In this document: piece after piece, positions 15,474 to 24,245 of the stretch
Position numbering within the stretch: position 1 is the first letter of the stretch
How the letters are laid out: each line of letters opens with the position of its first letter
Assembly: GCF_005405885.1 (NCBI RefSeq)
Contig: NZ_BJFL01000016.1
Location: forward strand, 1 to 64,000
Direction of reading: 5' to 3'
Origin: Gandjariella thermophila
GTDB taxonomy: Bacteria > Actinomycetota > Actinomycetes > Mycobacteriales > Pseudonocardiaceae
Length of the DNA: 64,000 bases
Made by a program: the position numbers and the translations under genes
Notes under the pieces: model-generated
What the model saw: only the letters and a program-made list of their open reading frames with translations
Database searches by the model: none
Told to the model about the DNA's origin: nothing

Positions 15474-16577
15474 ATGCGTACGGCCCTGTGTGACACGCTC
15501 GGCATCGAGCACCCGATCGTCGGCTTCACCCCGTCCGAGCACGTCGCGGCCGCGATCAGCCGGGCGGGCGGGCTCGGCGTGCTGGGCTGCGTGCGGTTCA
15601 ACGACGCCGCCGAACTGGACCGGGTGCTGGACTGGATGGACACCCACACCGACGGCCGGCCGTACGGGGTGGACGTGGTCATGCCCGCCAAGGTGCCCAC
15701 CGAGGTCGCGGGGATGGACCCGGACTCGCTGATCCCGGCCGGGCACCGGGAGTTCGTCGACCGCACGCTCACCAGGCTCGGGGTGCCGCCGCTGCCCGAG
15801 GACGAGGCCGCGCGCGCGGGCGTGCTCGGCTGGCTGCACTCGGTGGCCCGCTCGCACGTGGAGGTCGCGCTGAACCACCCGGTGAAGCTGATCGCCAACG
15901 CGCTGGGCTCCCCGCCGGTGGACGTCATCGAGCAGGCGCACCAGTACGGCCTGCTGGTCGCCGCGCTGGCCGGCAAGGCCGAGCACGCCAGGCGGCACGT
16001 GCACAACGGCGTGGACATCGTGGTCGCCCAGGGCTACGAGGCCGGCGGGCACACCGGCGAGATCGCCTCCATGGTGCTGGTCCCGGAGATCGTCGACGCG
16101 GTCGGCGACCGGGCACCCGTGCTGGCCGCCGGCGGCATCGGCACCGGCCGGCAGGTCGCCGCCGCGCTCGCGCTGGGCGCGGTGGGCGCCTGGACCGGGT
16201 CGATCTGGCTGACCACCAGCGAGTACGAGCTGACCGCGTCGGACACCGCGGTGCAGCAGGCCCTGCTCGGCGCGTCCTCCAGCGACACGGTGCGCTCCCG
16301 CATCTACACCGGCAAGCCCGCGCGGCTGCTGAAGACGAAGTGGACCGACGCGTGGGCGGAGCCGGACGCCCCCGAACCGCTGCCGATGCCGCTGCAGAAC
16401 CTGCTGGTCAGCGAGGCACACCAGCGGATGATGCGAGCCGGCGACCCCGAGGTGGTGTCCATGCCGGTGGGTCAGATCGTCGGCCGGATGAACGAGGTCC
16501 GCCCGGTCGCCGAGGTGATGGCCACCCTGCTCCGCGAAACTGAGGAAACCTTCGCCCGCCTGGACAAGCTGCGCTAG
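15474..16577 (+). CDS. Second nitronate monooxygenase-family flavoprotein
   Basis: The 367-residue protein is a 2-nitropropane dioxygenase/NMO family TIM barrel. It has an N-terminal CDTLGIEHPIVGFTPSEHVA, the FMN loop QGYEAGGHTGEIASMVLVPE and the glycine-rich APVLAAGGIGTGRQVAAALA with GAWTGSIWLTTSE. It is clearly different from the IpdC-like protein at 1301, particularly in the long insert before the flavin loop. It begins 76 bp after fadD19 and may be co-transcribed with it. Members of this subgroup often sit in lipid or sterol clusters; nitronate oxidation is one possibility and enoyl reduction another. Confidence 0.78.
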   Translation: MRTALCDTLGIEHPIVGFTPSEHVAAAISRAGGLGVLGCVRFNDAAELDRVLDWMDTHTDGRPYGVDVVMPAKVPTEVAGMDPDSLIPAGHREFVDRTLTRLGVPPLPEDEAARAGVLGWLHSVARSHVEVALNHPVKLIANALGSPPVDVIEQAHQYGLLVAALAGKAEHARRHVHNGVDIVVAQGYEAGGHTGEIASMVLVPEIVDAVGDRAPVLAAGGIGTGRQVAAALALGAVGAWTGSIWLTTSEYELTASDTAVQQALLGASSSDTVRSRIYTGKPARLLKTKWTDAWAEPDAPEPLPMPLQNLLVSEAHQRMMRAGDPEVVSMPVGQIVGRMNEVRPVAEVMATLLRETEETFARLDKLR

Positions 16578-16652
16578 TGCCGGGGTGGCGTTCCGGGCCG
16601 GTGCCGCGTGTGATGGGGGCACGGGCAGGGACACACATGGCGGGAGCGGAAC

Positions 16653-17252
16653 GTGGCCGACGCGAGCGGGAACAGGGCGGCGCTGTTCGAGTTCGTCCGC
16701 TACTCGGCGCGGCTGCGCGAGGTGAGCCGGCACAACGAGGCGGTGCCCGGCCGGCGGGAGTCCGTCGCCGAGCACTCCTGGCACCTGGCGCTGGTCTGCT
16801 GGGTACTGCACGGCGAGTTCGAGCGGGAGTTCGGCACCGCACTCGACCTCACCCGGATGATCAAGATGTGCCTGATGCACGACCTGGTGGAGATCGAGGT
16901 TGGCGACATCTCCGCGTGGCACGGGGACGACCGGGTCAAGAGGGCGGCCGAGGACGCGGCCGCGCGGCGTATCTTCGGCACGCTGCCGGAGGAACTCGGT
17001 GGCGAGTTCCTCCGGCTGTGGCACGAGTACGAGTCCGCCACCACGCTGGAAGCCCGGCTGGTCCGCGGTGTCGACCGGCTCAACCCCGCGCTGCTGCGCC
17101 ACCTCACCGGCCAGGGATGGTCCGATGTGGACGCCGCCGCGGCCGACCTGGACGCGCTGCAGCTTCCCCGGGTCGGGGTGAGCGCCACGCTGACCGAGCT
17201 GTACCACAGCATCCGGCGGGACGCCATCGCCGCCGGCCTGCTCCGCGAGTGA
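16653..17252 (+). CDS. HD-domain metal-dependent hydrolase, YfbR/HDDC2-like
   Basis: The 199-residue protein has the HD superfamily pattern: VAEHSWHLAL with H41, the HD pair in KMCLMHDLVEIEVGDI (H76-D77), and a later conserved D in the RGVDRLNPALL segment. This is the layout of 5'-deoxynucleotidases such as YfbR and eukaryotic HDDC2, which remove phosphate from deoxynucleoside monophosphates. The start is a GTG with a purine-rich site upstream. It runs rightward after the NMO gene and converges on the large membrane protein gene; no functional link with either is evident. Confidence 0.8.
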   Translation: MADASGNRAALFEFVRYSARLREVSRHNEAVPGRRESVAEHSWHLALVCWVLHGEFEREFGTALDLTRMIKMCLMHDLVEIEVGDISAWHGDDRVKRAAEDAAARRIFGTLPEELGGEFLRLWHEYESATTLEARLVRGVDRLNPALLRHLTGQGWSDVDAAAADLDALQLPRVGVSATLTELYHSIRRDAIAAGLLRE

Positions 17253-17270
17253 ACCGAACGTGCCGCCGGC

Positions 17271-19703
17271 TCAGACGATGCCGTGGTGCTGCAGGTAGCG
17301 GAAGGCCGCGATACCGGGCAGGACCGGCAGCCAGTAGGTGAGCAGCCGGGAGGCGAGCACCGCGGCCACGGCCGCCGTCGGTGGGATGCCCAGCGCGGTC
17401 AGGCCGGCGACCATCAGCGCCTCCACCGCGCCCAGGCCGCCGGGGATCGGGGCGATGTGTCCCAGCGTCTGGCCGACCACGAACACCACCAGCACCGCCA
17501 GCCACGGCACGTGCGAGTCGAACGCGGCCAGGCTGGTGGCCAGGCCCAGCCCGGAGATCCCGAGGTAGGCGGCCGCCCCGCCGAACAGCTGCAGCGCGCG
17601 CACCGGCTGTCTCACGGTGTCCAGCAGGTCCCGCAGCACCGGCAGCAGGGTGCGGTTGAAGTGCCGGCGGCCGAACGGTGAGCCGAGCACCGCGCCGGCG
17701 ACCACCAGCGCCCCGCCGACCCCCACCAGGACCGGCCAGCCGTGCGGGATGGACACCCCGCGCAGCAGGCCCAGACTGCCCACACCGAGCGCGCCGAGCA
17801 CGCACCAGACCACCCCCACCGCGCCGGTGGCGGACAGGTTCAGCATCGTCACCCCGACCGCCTGGGACCGGCGCACGCCCAGCCGCTCCATGAACGAGAT
17901 GTTGATGCCGAAGAACCCGATGCCGCCCGGCGTGGTGCGCCCGGTGAACGCGGCCGCGACCTGAACGACGGTGGTGCGCCAGAACGGCAGCGGGGTCGGG
18001 CTGGACCCCTGCACGGAGATGGCCGCCGGCACGATCGCCACCAGCCCGGTCACCGTGGCCACGACCAGCCAGACCCAGTTGGCCCGCCACAGCGAGTCGA
18101 CCACCGCGCGCATGCTCGACAGCTGCGGCAGCAGCGTGTAGACCGCCGCACCGAACAGCAGCAGCGTGACCACCGTCCGCGGCCGGACCGGCGCGCGGAA
18201 ACCGGGGATCGGCCGGCCGGTCCGCTCGGCGAGCGTCTCCCGCAGGTCGGGAAGCAGGTAGCGATCCTGGCCGAACTGGGACCGGATCCGGCGGGGCAGG
18301 GCCAGCGGCTGCAGATACTCCAGCGCCTGTTCGAGCATCTCCACCGGGAGGGCGCGGCAGGCGCTGGCCACCGCCCGTTCGACGCCCACGATCGAGGCCA
18401 GCGACACCAGCGCCTCGGCGACGTCCTGGGCGACGCGCGCCTGGGTGGCGCCGATCCGGCCGAAGGTCAGGTTGAGCACCCACGGCCGGCCCCGGGTGTC
18501 CACCAGGAAGTTCTTCGCGCGCAGGTCGTGGTGCGCGATCCTGGCCCTGCCGAGGGTGGCGATCTCCGCCCAGATGGCGTCCAGCAACGTGTCGTCGATC
18601 TCCTCGGCGGGCAGCTCGGTCAGCCGGCGACCCTCGACCTGCCGGCGGACCAGCAGCGGGGAGCCGCGGGTGTCGCAGGCCAGTACGACCGGCGGGGTGC
18701 GCAGCCCCGCACGCTCCGCGAACAGGGTGACCAGCGCCTCGTGCTCGGCCTCGTGGTAGGTGGTGGACAGCGGTGGCTCGTCCTCCACCTCCAGGGAGGC
18801 CAGCAGCCGGCGCAGCCGGTACGTCGGGCCGGCGCGGCGATGCATCCGGCGCACCACCTCGACCCGCAGCCGGTCGCCCTCGGCGGTGGTGACCGCGAAC
18901 TCCAGTGGCCCGGTCAGGTGTTCCCGCAGCGGTACCACCTCGGCCGGCACCAGGCCGGCGTCGCGTAGCGCCCGGCACACCACCGGCTGGGACGTCCGGC
19001 GGCCCGGCGCGCCCCACACCAGGTGGAAGATCGCGCCGATGCCCCAGCCGAGGAACGCCCCGGCGAAGACGCCCAGCGGCAGGTTGTTGCCGAGGTAGAC
19101 GTCCGCGGCGGCGACCAGCACCACCACCGCCCAGGCCACCCCGCGGTGGCGGGCCTTCAGGTAGGGCGCGGCGACCGCGACCATCGCCGCGGCGACCGCG
19201 GGGTGCCCGGCGGGGAAGAGGAAGCCGGTTACCGCCGGCAGGTGCGGCTCGGCAGGCTGGAGCAGCCAGCCGGGCACCGACCGCCCACCGACCGCGCCGC
19301 GCACCACCACCGTGAGTCCCCAGGCGAACGCTCCGGCCGCCGCGCACTGCAGGCCGAGCCGGAACCGCCGGAAATACAGCAGCACGGCGGCGACCACGGC
19401 GATCCCGGGCCAGCCGCCGAGCCAGGTGAGCACCCGCCACACCATGGTGGAGGCGGCGGGAATGCGCTGCACCTGCTGGTAGATCGCCACCTCGACGGGG
19501 TTGATCGCACCGGAGCGGGCCACCAGCGCGCACAGCACGACGACGGCGGCGGCACCGAGCAGCACGACCACGTCGCGCGGATGCCGTCCGATCGACATCG
19601 TCGAAGGGGCATGCTCGGCCACCGCGGCCGCCGGCTGGTCCATCGCGGGCCGCTCGCCCACCGTTCCAGTCCTCGGCTCGCCATCGTTCGGGTAGGTCGG
19701 CAC
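17271..19703 (-). CDS. PAP2-like, kinase-like and LPG-synthase/flippase-like fusion membrane protein
   Basis: The 810-residue protein has three parts. Residues about 45-230 form a multi-helix PAP2-like domain whose second motif is FPAGHPAVAAA (H167), but where the third motif should hold S-R and H it reads ADVYLGNNLPLGVFAG, so phosphatase activity is doubtful. Residues about 240-500 resemble a lipopolysaccharide/RIO-type kinase with the loop HHDLRAKNFL (H391-N398). Residues about 510-805 are an LPG-synthase-type transmembrane (UPF0104/YbhN) domain with TTPGGIGFFGINISF and PIPGGLGAVEAL. It probably moves or modifies a lipid-linked substrate in the cell envelope. Large actinobacterial proteins of this type are known, but the substrate is not. 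Confidence 0.75.
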   Translation of the reverse strand: MPTYPNDGEPRTGTVGERPAMDQPAAAVAEHAPSTMSIGRHPRDVVVLLGAAAVVVLCALVARSGAINPVEVAIYQQVQRIPAASTMVWRVLTWLGGWPGIAVVAAVLLYFRRFRLGLQCAAAGAFAWGLTVVVRGAVGGRSVPGWLLQPAEPHLPAVTGFLFPAGHPAVAAAMVAVAAPYLKARHRGVAWAVVVLVAAADVYLGNNLPLGVFAGAFLGWGIGAIFHLVWGAPGRRTSQPVVCRALRDAGLVPAEVVPLREHLTGPLEFAVTTAEGDRLRVEVVRRMHRRAGPTYRLRRLLASLEVEDEPPLSTTYHEAEHEALVTLFAERAGLRTPPVVLACDTRGSPLLVRRQVEGRRLTELPAEEIDDTLLDAIWAEIATLGRARIAHHDLRAKNFLVDTRGRPWVLNLTFGRIGATQARVAQDVAEALVSLASIVGVERAVASACRALPVEMLEQALEYLQPLALPRRIRSQFGQDRYLLPDLRETLAERTGRPIPGFRAPVRPRTVVTLLLFGAAVYTLLPQLSSMRAVVDSLWRANWVWLVVATVTGLVAIVPAAISVQGSSPTPLPFWRTTVVQVAAAFTGRTTPGGIGFFGINISFMERLGVRRSQAVGVTMLNLSATGAVGVVWCVLGALGVGSLGLLRGVSIPHGWPVLVGVGGALVVAGAVLGSPFGRRHFNRTLLPVLRDLLDTVRQPVRALQLFGGAAAYLGISGLGLATSLAAFDSHVPWLAVLVVFVVGQTLGHIAPIPGGLGAVEALMVAGLTALGIPPTAAVAAVLASRLLTYWLPVLPGIAAFRYLQHHGIV

Positions 19704-19787
19704 GTCCCAGTGTGCCCGACGGCGGCGCTGATCACGTCACGCCCGGTGGGGCGATGCGGTGGCGGCCGCGCCCGACCAGCCAGCCGG

Positions 19788-20159
19788 TCAGGGGCAGTTG
19801 CCGTCCGGGTGCCCCTTGCACCGGCGGGAGGTCGACGGCCGGGGCGGCGGCCAGTCCGGCGGCGTGACCAGCGTCGGCACCCCGGGTGGCGCGGTGACCG
19901 GCGGAGGTCCGGGAGTCGTGGCCGGGGCGGCTGGCGGCGGTGTGGTTGGCGGCGGCAGGGTCGTCGGTGGGGTGACGACGGTGACCTCCTGCTCCACCGG
20001 CGCCGAGGTCGTCGTGGGCGTGGTGGCGGTGGCGGGGACGGTGATCGGGTGCGGCGGCGGGAGCCGGCTGGCCCACAGTGTCCCGGTGCCGAGAAACGCC
20101 ACCGCCAGGCCGGTCGCGAGCACGATGAACACCGCCGGCCGGCCCGCACCTGATGCCAT
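19788..20159 (-). CDS. Small membrane-anchored Thr/Pro-rich protein
   Basis: The 123-residue protein starts at an ATG at 20159 (MASGAGRP). It has one hydrophobic segment, AVFIVLATGLAVAFLGTG, followed by a roughly 80-residue tail rich in Pro and Thr (PTTLPPPTTPPPAAP) and a short basic Cys-containing end (RRCKGHPDGNCP). This suggests a signal anchor with an extended extracytoplasmic tail. No family is recognised. It lies between the MshC-like gene and the large membrane fusion gene on the same strand, and low complexity limits any homology argument. Confidence 0.55.
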   Translation of the reverse strand: MASGAGRPAVFIVLATGLAVAFLGTGTLWASRLPPPHPITVPATATTPTTTSAPVEQEVTVVTPPTTLPPPTTPPPAAPATTPGPPPVTAPPGVPTLVTPPDWPPPRPSTSRRCKGHPDGNCP

Positions 20160-20226
20160 TCCGCTCCCTTGTGTCGCGGTGACGCTTGCCCTACCTAACG
20201 CCCGAACGGAGTAACCGTTACGCGTT

Positions 20227-21357
20227 TCAGGTGAGCCCGAGGGTGGTGGCCAGCAGGCGGGCCGGTGCCCCACCGGCGTCGATGGCGACGTCCAGCGCCC
20301 CGGAGACGTCCAGGTCGCCGGCGAGCCGCCGCCGGGTTTCCGCCACGGCTGGGGCGCCGACCTCCGTGGTGCGGCCGGCGGCCCGGTAGAGGTCCTCCAG
20401 GCGGCGGGTCGCGGCCGCGAGCCGCTCGGGGGTGTAGTCCCAGGACTGCGCCCACGGCCGGTCCAGGATCATCAGCCGGACCGCGCCCGCGGGGTGGTCC
20501 GCCAGCAGGTCGTCGAGCATCACGAGGTTGCCGGCGGACTTGGCCATCCTGGTGCCGCCCACGGTGACCGTGCCGGCGTGCAGCCAGGCGCGGGCGTAGG
20601 GGGTCACGCCGGTGAACGCCTCCGCCATGGCGGCGTGGTAGGCGTGGTGCGGGAACCGCAGGTCGGCGCCGCCAGCGTGGACGTCGACGCCGAGCCCGAA
20701 GACGGACAGAGCCATCGCCACGCACTCGGCGTGCCAGCCGGGCCGGCCCGGTCCCCACGGCGAGTCCCACGCGGGGTGACCCGGTTCGGCGGCCTGCCAC
20801 AGCGCCACGTCCAGCGGGTCGTCCTTGGCCGGGTCGTCCGGCCGGCCGCCGTACTCGGCGGACAGCCGCACCGCCTCGGCATGGTCGAGGCCGGCCCGGT
20901 CCGCCACGGCCCGGCCGCGGAAGTAGACACTGCCGCGCCTGACGTACGCGGCGCCGGCGTCCAGCAGCCCGGCGGCCAACCGGACGACGTGCCGCACGTA
21001 GCTGTGCGCGCGTGGCTCATAGCTGGGGACACGCACGTTGAGCGCGGCCATGTCGCGCTGGAACTCGAACTGCTGGATGGCCGCGAACGTGTCGTAGCGC
21101 GACCCGGCGCGGTCGGCCGCCGCGTCCAGCACGTCGTCCACGTCGGTGACGTTGCGGCAGATGTCGGGCTCGACGCCGAGGTGGCGCAGCACCCGGCCGA
21201 GCACGTCGACCCACACGAAGGTGGCCGCGTGGCCGAGGTGGGTCACGTCGTAGGGGGTGATCCCGCAGGCGTAGACGCGTGCCCGGTCCAGCAGCGCGAT
21301 CCTCCGGCCGCCGATCACCACCGCGCCGGGCGGGGCGATCCCCCGGCTCTCACCCAT
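20227..21357 (-). CDS. MshC-like cysteine ligase (class I CysRS fold)
   Basis: The 376-residue protein has the CysRS/MshC signatures: YACGITPYDVTHLGHAATF with zinc ligand C31 and the HIGH-like HLGH, RNVTDVDD, GRPGWHAECVAMAL, GGADLRFPHHAYHAAMAEA and the KMSKS-like RMAKSAGNLV. Compared with CysRS, the zinc-site FPHHENE is FPHHAYH, closer to the MshC pattern FPHHExxAAHAE. MshC joins cysteine to GlcN-inositol in mycothiol synthesis. This protein lacks the first roughly 35 residues of standard MshC and its KMSKS loop is divergent, so it may be a paralogue with another amine acceptor. It diverges from acs. Confidence 0.7.
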   Translation of the reverse strand: MGESRGIAPPGAVVIGGRRIALLDRARVYACGITPYDVTHLGHAATFVWVDVLGRVLRHLGVEPDICRNVTDVDDVLDAAADRAGSRYDTFAAIQQFEFQRDMAALNVRVPSYEPRAHSYVRHVVRLAAGLLDAGAAYVRRGSVYFRGRAVADRAGLDHAEAVRLSAEYGGRPDDPAKDDPLDVALWQAAEPGHPAWDSPWGPGRPGWHAECVAMALSVFGLGVDVHAGGADLRFPHHAYHAAMAEAFTGVTPYARAWLHAGTVTVGGTRMAKSAGNLVMLDDLLADHPAGAVRLMILDRPWAQSWDYTPERLAAATRRLEDLYRAAGRTTEVGAPAVAETRRRLAGDLDVSGALDVAIDAGGAPARLLATTLGLT

Positions 21358-21495
21358 GCGCCCAGTGTGACGCCGGACATCCCGGCGAGCACGCCCGTGA
21401 TGACCGGAATGTGGGCCGTTGTGCCTTATCGACGCCGGTGGGCGCCGGGAACAGTGGGTCAGGGACGCCTCGGGGACACGTGAGGAGGGTCCGTG

Positions 21496-23466
21496 ATGAG
21501 CGAGGACGCGACGCTCGCCGACCTGCTGCGCGAGTCCCGGCGGTTCCCGCCGCCGGCGGCGTTCGCCCGCGCCGCGAACGTCACCGCGGACGTCTACCGC
21601 GACGCCGAGCGGGACCCGCTGGGCTTCTGGGCGGGCACCGCCGAGCGCCTGTCCTGGGCTCGGCGGTGGGACCGGGTGCTGGAGTGGCAGCCGCCGTTCG
21701 CCACCTGGTTCGTCGGCGGCCGGCTCAACGTCGCGGAGAACTGCGTGGACCGGCACGTGGCCGCCGGCCGGGGTGACCGGGTCGCGTTCCACTGGGAGGG
21801 CGAGCCCGGGGACACCCGCACCGTCACCTACGCCGACCTGCACCGCCAGGTGTGCCAGGCGGCGAACGCGCTCACCGACCTTGGTGTGCGCACGGGCGAC
21901 CGGGTGGCCATCTACCTGCCGATGATCCCGGAGACGGTGGTCGCGATGCTGGCCTGCGCCCGGATCGGCGCCCCGCACACCGTGGTGTTCGGCGGCTTCT
22001 CCGCCGAGGCGCTACGCGGCCGGATCCAGGACTGCGACGCCCGCGTGGTGGTCACCGCCGACGGCGGCTACCGGCGCGGCGCGCCCAGCGGGCTGAAGGT
22101 GCACGTGGACGCCGCCCTGAAGGAGTGCCCGCAGGTGCGAAACGTGCTGGTGGTCCGGCGCACCGGCCAGGACGTCGACTGGGTGGCCGGCCGGGACCGG
22201 TGGTGGCACGAGGAGGTCGACCGGCAGCCCGCCGAGCACACCGCGGCGGCGTTCCCCTCGGAGCATCCGCTGTTCGTGCTCTACACCAGCGGCACCACGG
22301 CCAAGCCGAAGGGCATCCTGCACACCACCGGCGGCTACCTGGCGTTCGTGGCCTGGACCCACTGGGCGGTGTTCGACCTCAAGCCGGACACCGACGTGTA
22401 CTGGTGCACCGCCGACGTGGGCTGGGTGACCGGCCACTCCTACACCGTCTACGGCCCGCTGGCCAACGGTGCCACCTCGGTGCTCTACGAGGGCACCCCG
22501 GACACGCCGCACCGCGGCCGGTGGTGGGAACTGGTGGAGAAGTACCGGGTGTCGATCCTGTACACCGCGCCGACCGCGATCCGCTCGTTCATGAAGTGGG
22601 GTGAGGACATCCCGCGCGAGTTCGACCTGTCCTCGCTGCGCCTGCTGGGCACCGTCGGCGAGCCGATCAACCCGGAGGCGTGGGTGTGGTACCGGGAGCA
22701 CATCGGTGGCGCTCGGTGCCCGATCGTGGACACGTGGTGGCAGACCGAGACCGGCGGCATCCTGATCAGCCCGCTGCCCGGGGTGCACGACGGTAAGCCG
22801 GGCTCGGCGTCCCGGCCGCTGCCCGGCGTGGCCGCGGAGATCTACGACGAGGGGGGCAGGCAGCTGCCGCGGCGCAACGCGGCCGGCTACCTGGTGCTCA
22901 CCGAGCCGTGGCCGGGGATGATGCGCACCATCTGGGGCGACGACCAGCGCTACCGGGAGACCTACTGGTCCCGGTTCCCCGGCGTGTACTTCGCCGGAGA
23001 CGGCGCCAAGTGGGACGACGACGGCGACATCTGGCTGCTCGGCCGGGTCGACGACGTGATGAACATCTCCGGGCACCGCATCTCCACCACCGAGGTCGAG
23101 TCCGCGCTGGTGTCCCATCCGGGGGTCGCCGAGGCGGCCGTGGTGGGTGCCCCGGACCCGACCACCGGGCAGGGCATCGTGGCGTTCGTCATCCCCCGGG
23201 CGGGCGGCGAGGACACCGCGGGCGAGGACGTGGTGCGGCGGCTGCGCGAGCACGTGTCGGCGCAGATCGGTCCGATCGCCAAGCCCCGGCAGATCCTCGT
23301 GGTTCCCGAACTGCCCAAGACCCGGTCGGGCAAGATCATGCGGCGGTTGTTGCGCGACGTGGCGGAGCACCGGGAACTCGGCGACGTCACCACCCTCACC
23401 GACAGTTCGGTGATGGACCTCATCAGGCAGCGGCTTCCGGACCCGCGCCACGGCGACGCCGAGTGA
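21496..23466 (+). CDS. acs: Acetyl-CoA synthetase
   Basis: The 656-residue protein is a full-length AMP-forming acetate-CoA ligase. It has the N-terminal ACAS segment (FWAGTAERLSWARRWDRVLE), the ATP loop VLYTSGTTAKPKGILH, YWCTADVGWVTGHSYTVYGP, DTWWQTETGG and the C-terminal catalytic lysine in TRSGKIMRR (K613), the residue commonly controlled by acetylation. The ATG at 21496 follows GAGGAGGG; a GTG three bases earlier is possible. It assimilates acetate and can capture acetate released by alcohol or sterol oxidation. It stands alone and is followed by an interspersed repeat. Confidence 0.93.
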   Translation: MSEDATLADLLRESRRFPPPAAFARAANVTADVYRDAERDPLGFWAGTAERLSWARRWDRVLEWQPPFATWFVGGRLNVAENCVDRHVAAGRGDRVAFHWEGEPGDTRTVTYADLHRQVCQAANALTDLGVRTGDRVAIYLPMIPETVVAMLACARIGAPHTVVFGGFSAEALRGRIQDCDARVVVTADGGYRRGAPSGLKVHVDAALKECPQVRNVLVVRRTGQDVDWVAGRDRWWHEEVDRQPAEHTAAAFPSEHPLFVLYTSGTTAKPKGILHTTGGYLAFVAWTHWAVFDLKPDTDVYWCTADVGWVTGHSYTVYGPLANGATSVLYEGTPDTPHRGRWWELVEKYRVSILYTAPTAIRSFMKWGEDIPREFDLSSLRLLGTVGEPINPEAWVWYREHIGGARCPIVDTWWQTETGGILISPLPGVHDGKPGSASRPLPGVAAEIYDEGGRQLPRRNAAGYLVLTEPWPGMMRTIWGDDQRYRETYWSRFPGVYFAGDGAKWDDDGDIWLLGRVDDVMNISGHRISTTEVESALVSHPGVAEAAVVGAPDPTTGQGIVAFVIPRAGGEDTAGEDVVRRLREHVSAQIGPIAKPRQILVVPELPKTRSGKIMRRLLRDVAEHRELGDVTTLTDSSVMDLIRQRLPDPRHGDAE

Positions 23467-23520
23467 CCCCGGGCACGGTGCCGGGACCGCGCGGGTCCGG
23501 CTGCGCTAGTCTGGCGGCCT

Positions 23521-23578
23521 GTTCCGGAACCGGACCGATCCTGCGACGCGATCGCGGCGGGCGTCCAGGAACAAGCAC
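23521..23578. repeat. Interspersed palindromic repeat, family 1 copy A
   Basis: This 58-bp stretch matches 57166-57223 at 54 of 58 positions without gaps (hand alignment) and shares a core with 54824-54846. It begins with the palindrome GTTCCGGAAC and contains GCGATCGC. Like the other copies it lies just beyond the 3' end of a gene, here acs. It occupies part of the 233-bp gap before crcB. Confidence 0.8.
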
Positions 23579-23699
23579 TGAATCGATCGCGGCGGTGGGG
23601 CTCGCCGCTTCCCAGCGCGGGAGAACCGCGGTGCGCACACCGCCAACGGTCCCTACTGAACCTGATGGATGCTGTCGGGCTCACGTAGGAGGCTCACCC

Positions 23700-24245
23700 A
23701 TGGACAGCGACGTGCGTGTTCACGCCGCCGTCGATCCGGACGTCGATCTGCACATCCCCGACCAGCGCCGGGAACTGGTCCGCACCCACGGTGCCGTGCT
23801 GCTGGTCATCGCGCTCGGCGGCGGCGCCGGCGCCCTCGCCCGCTACGGGATGTCCCAGGTCCTGCCCACCGTTCCTGGCCGGTTCCCGTGGGGCACCTTC
23901 ACCGTCAACGTGCTGGGCTGCTTCCTCATCGGCGTGCTCATGGTGCTGATCAGCGACGTCTGGTCGACGCACCGGCTGCTGCGGCCGTTCCTCGGCGTCG
24001 GTGTGCTCGGCGGCTTCACCACGTTCTCCACCTATGCCGTCGAGGTGCGGGAACTGCTGCGGCCCGAATCGGTGGCCACGGCGCTCGGCTACCTGGTCGC
24101 GACCCCGGTGTGCGCGCTGCTGGCCGTGCTGGCCGGCGTCGGGCTGACCCGCTGGGTGACCGGCGTGCCACGCGCGGCCACCGAGGACGTGGTGATCCCG
24201 GCCGAGGTGGAGACCGTCGGGGCGGCGGGAGCGGAGCCGCGGTGA
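23700..24245 (+). CDS. crcB: Fluoride channel CrcB/Fluc, first subunit
   Basis: The 181-residue protein has four predicted membrane segments and the CrcB motifs GGGAGALARYG, WGTFTVNVLGCFLIG and GVLGGFTTFSTYAVE. The last is the F-rich, TTFST-type segment lining the fluoride path. It has an N-terminal extension of about 35 polar residues and a C-terminal tail. The ATG follows TAGGAGG. It overlaps the second crcB by 4 bp (GTGA). Paired crcB genes usually form a dual-topology heterodimer, so this and the next gene should be read as one channel. Confidence 0.9.
   Translation: MDSDVRVHAAVDPDVDLHIPDQRRELVRTHGAVLLVIALGGGAGALARYGMSQVLPTVPGRFPWGTFTVNVLGCFLIGVLMVLISDVWSTHRLLRPFLGVGVLGGFTTFSTYAVEVRELLRPESVATALGYLVATPVCALLAVLAGVGLTRWVTGVPRAATEDVVIPAEVETVGAAGAEPR

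Noticed and set aside
23581-23699. Fluoride riboswitch before the tandem crcB genes
   Set aside because: The gap has a GATGG stretch and a CCTAC/GTAGG pairing, but the conserved pseudoknot and junction elements do not fall in the right order, so I do not call it.
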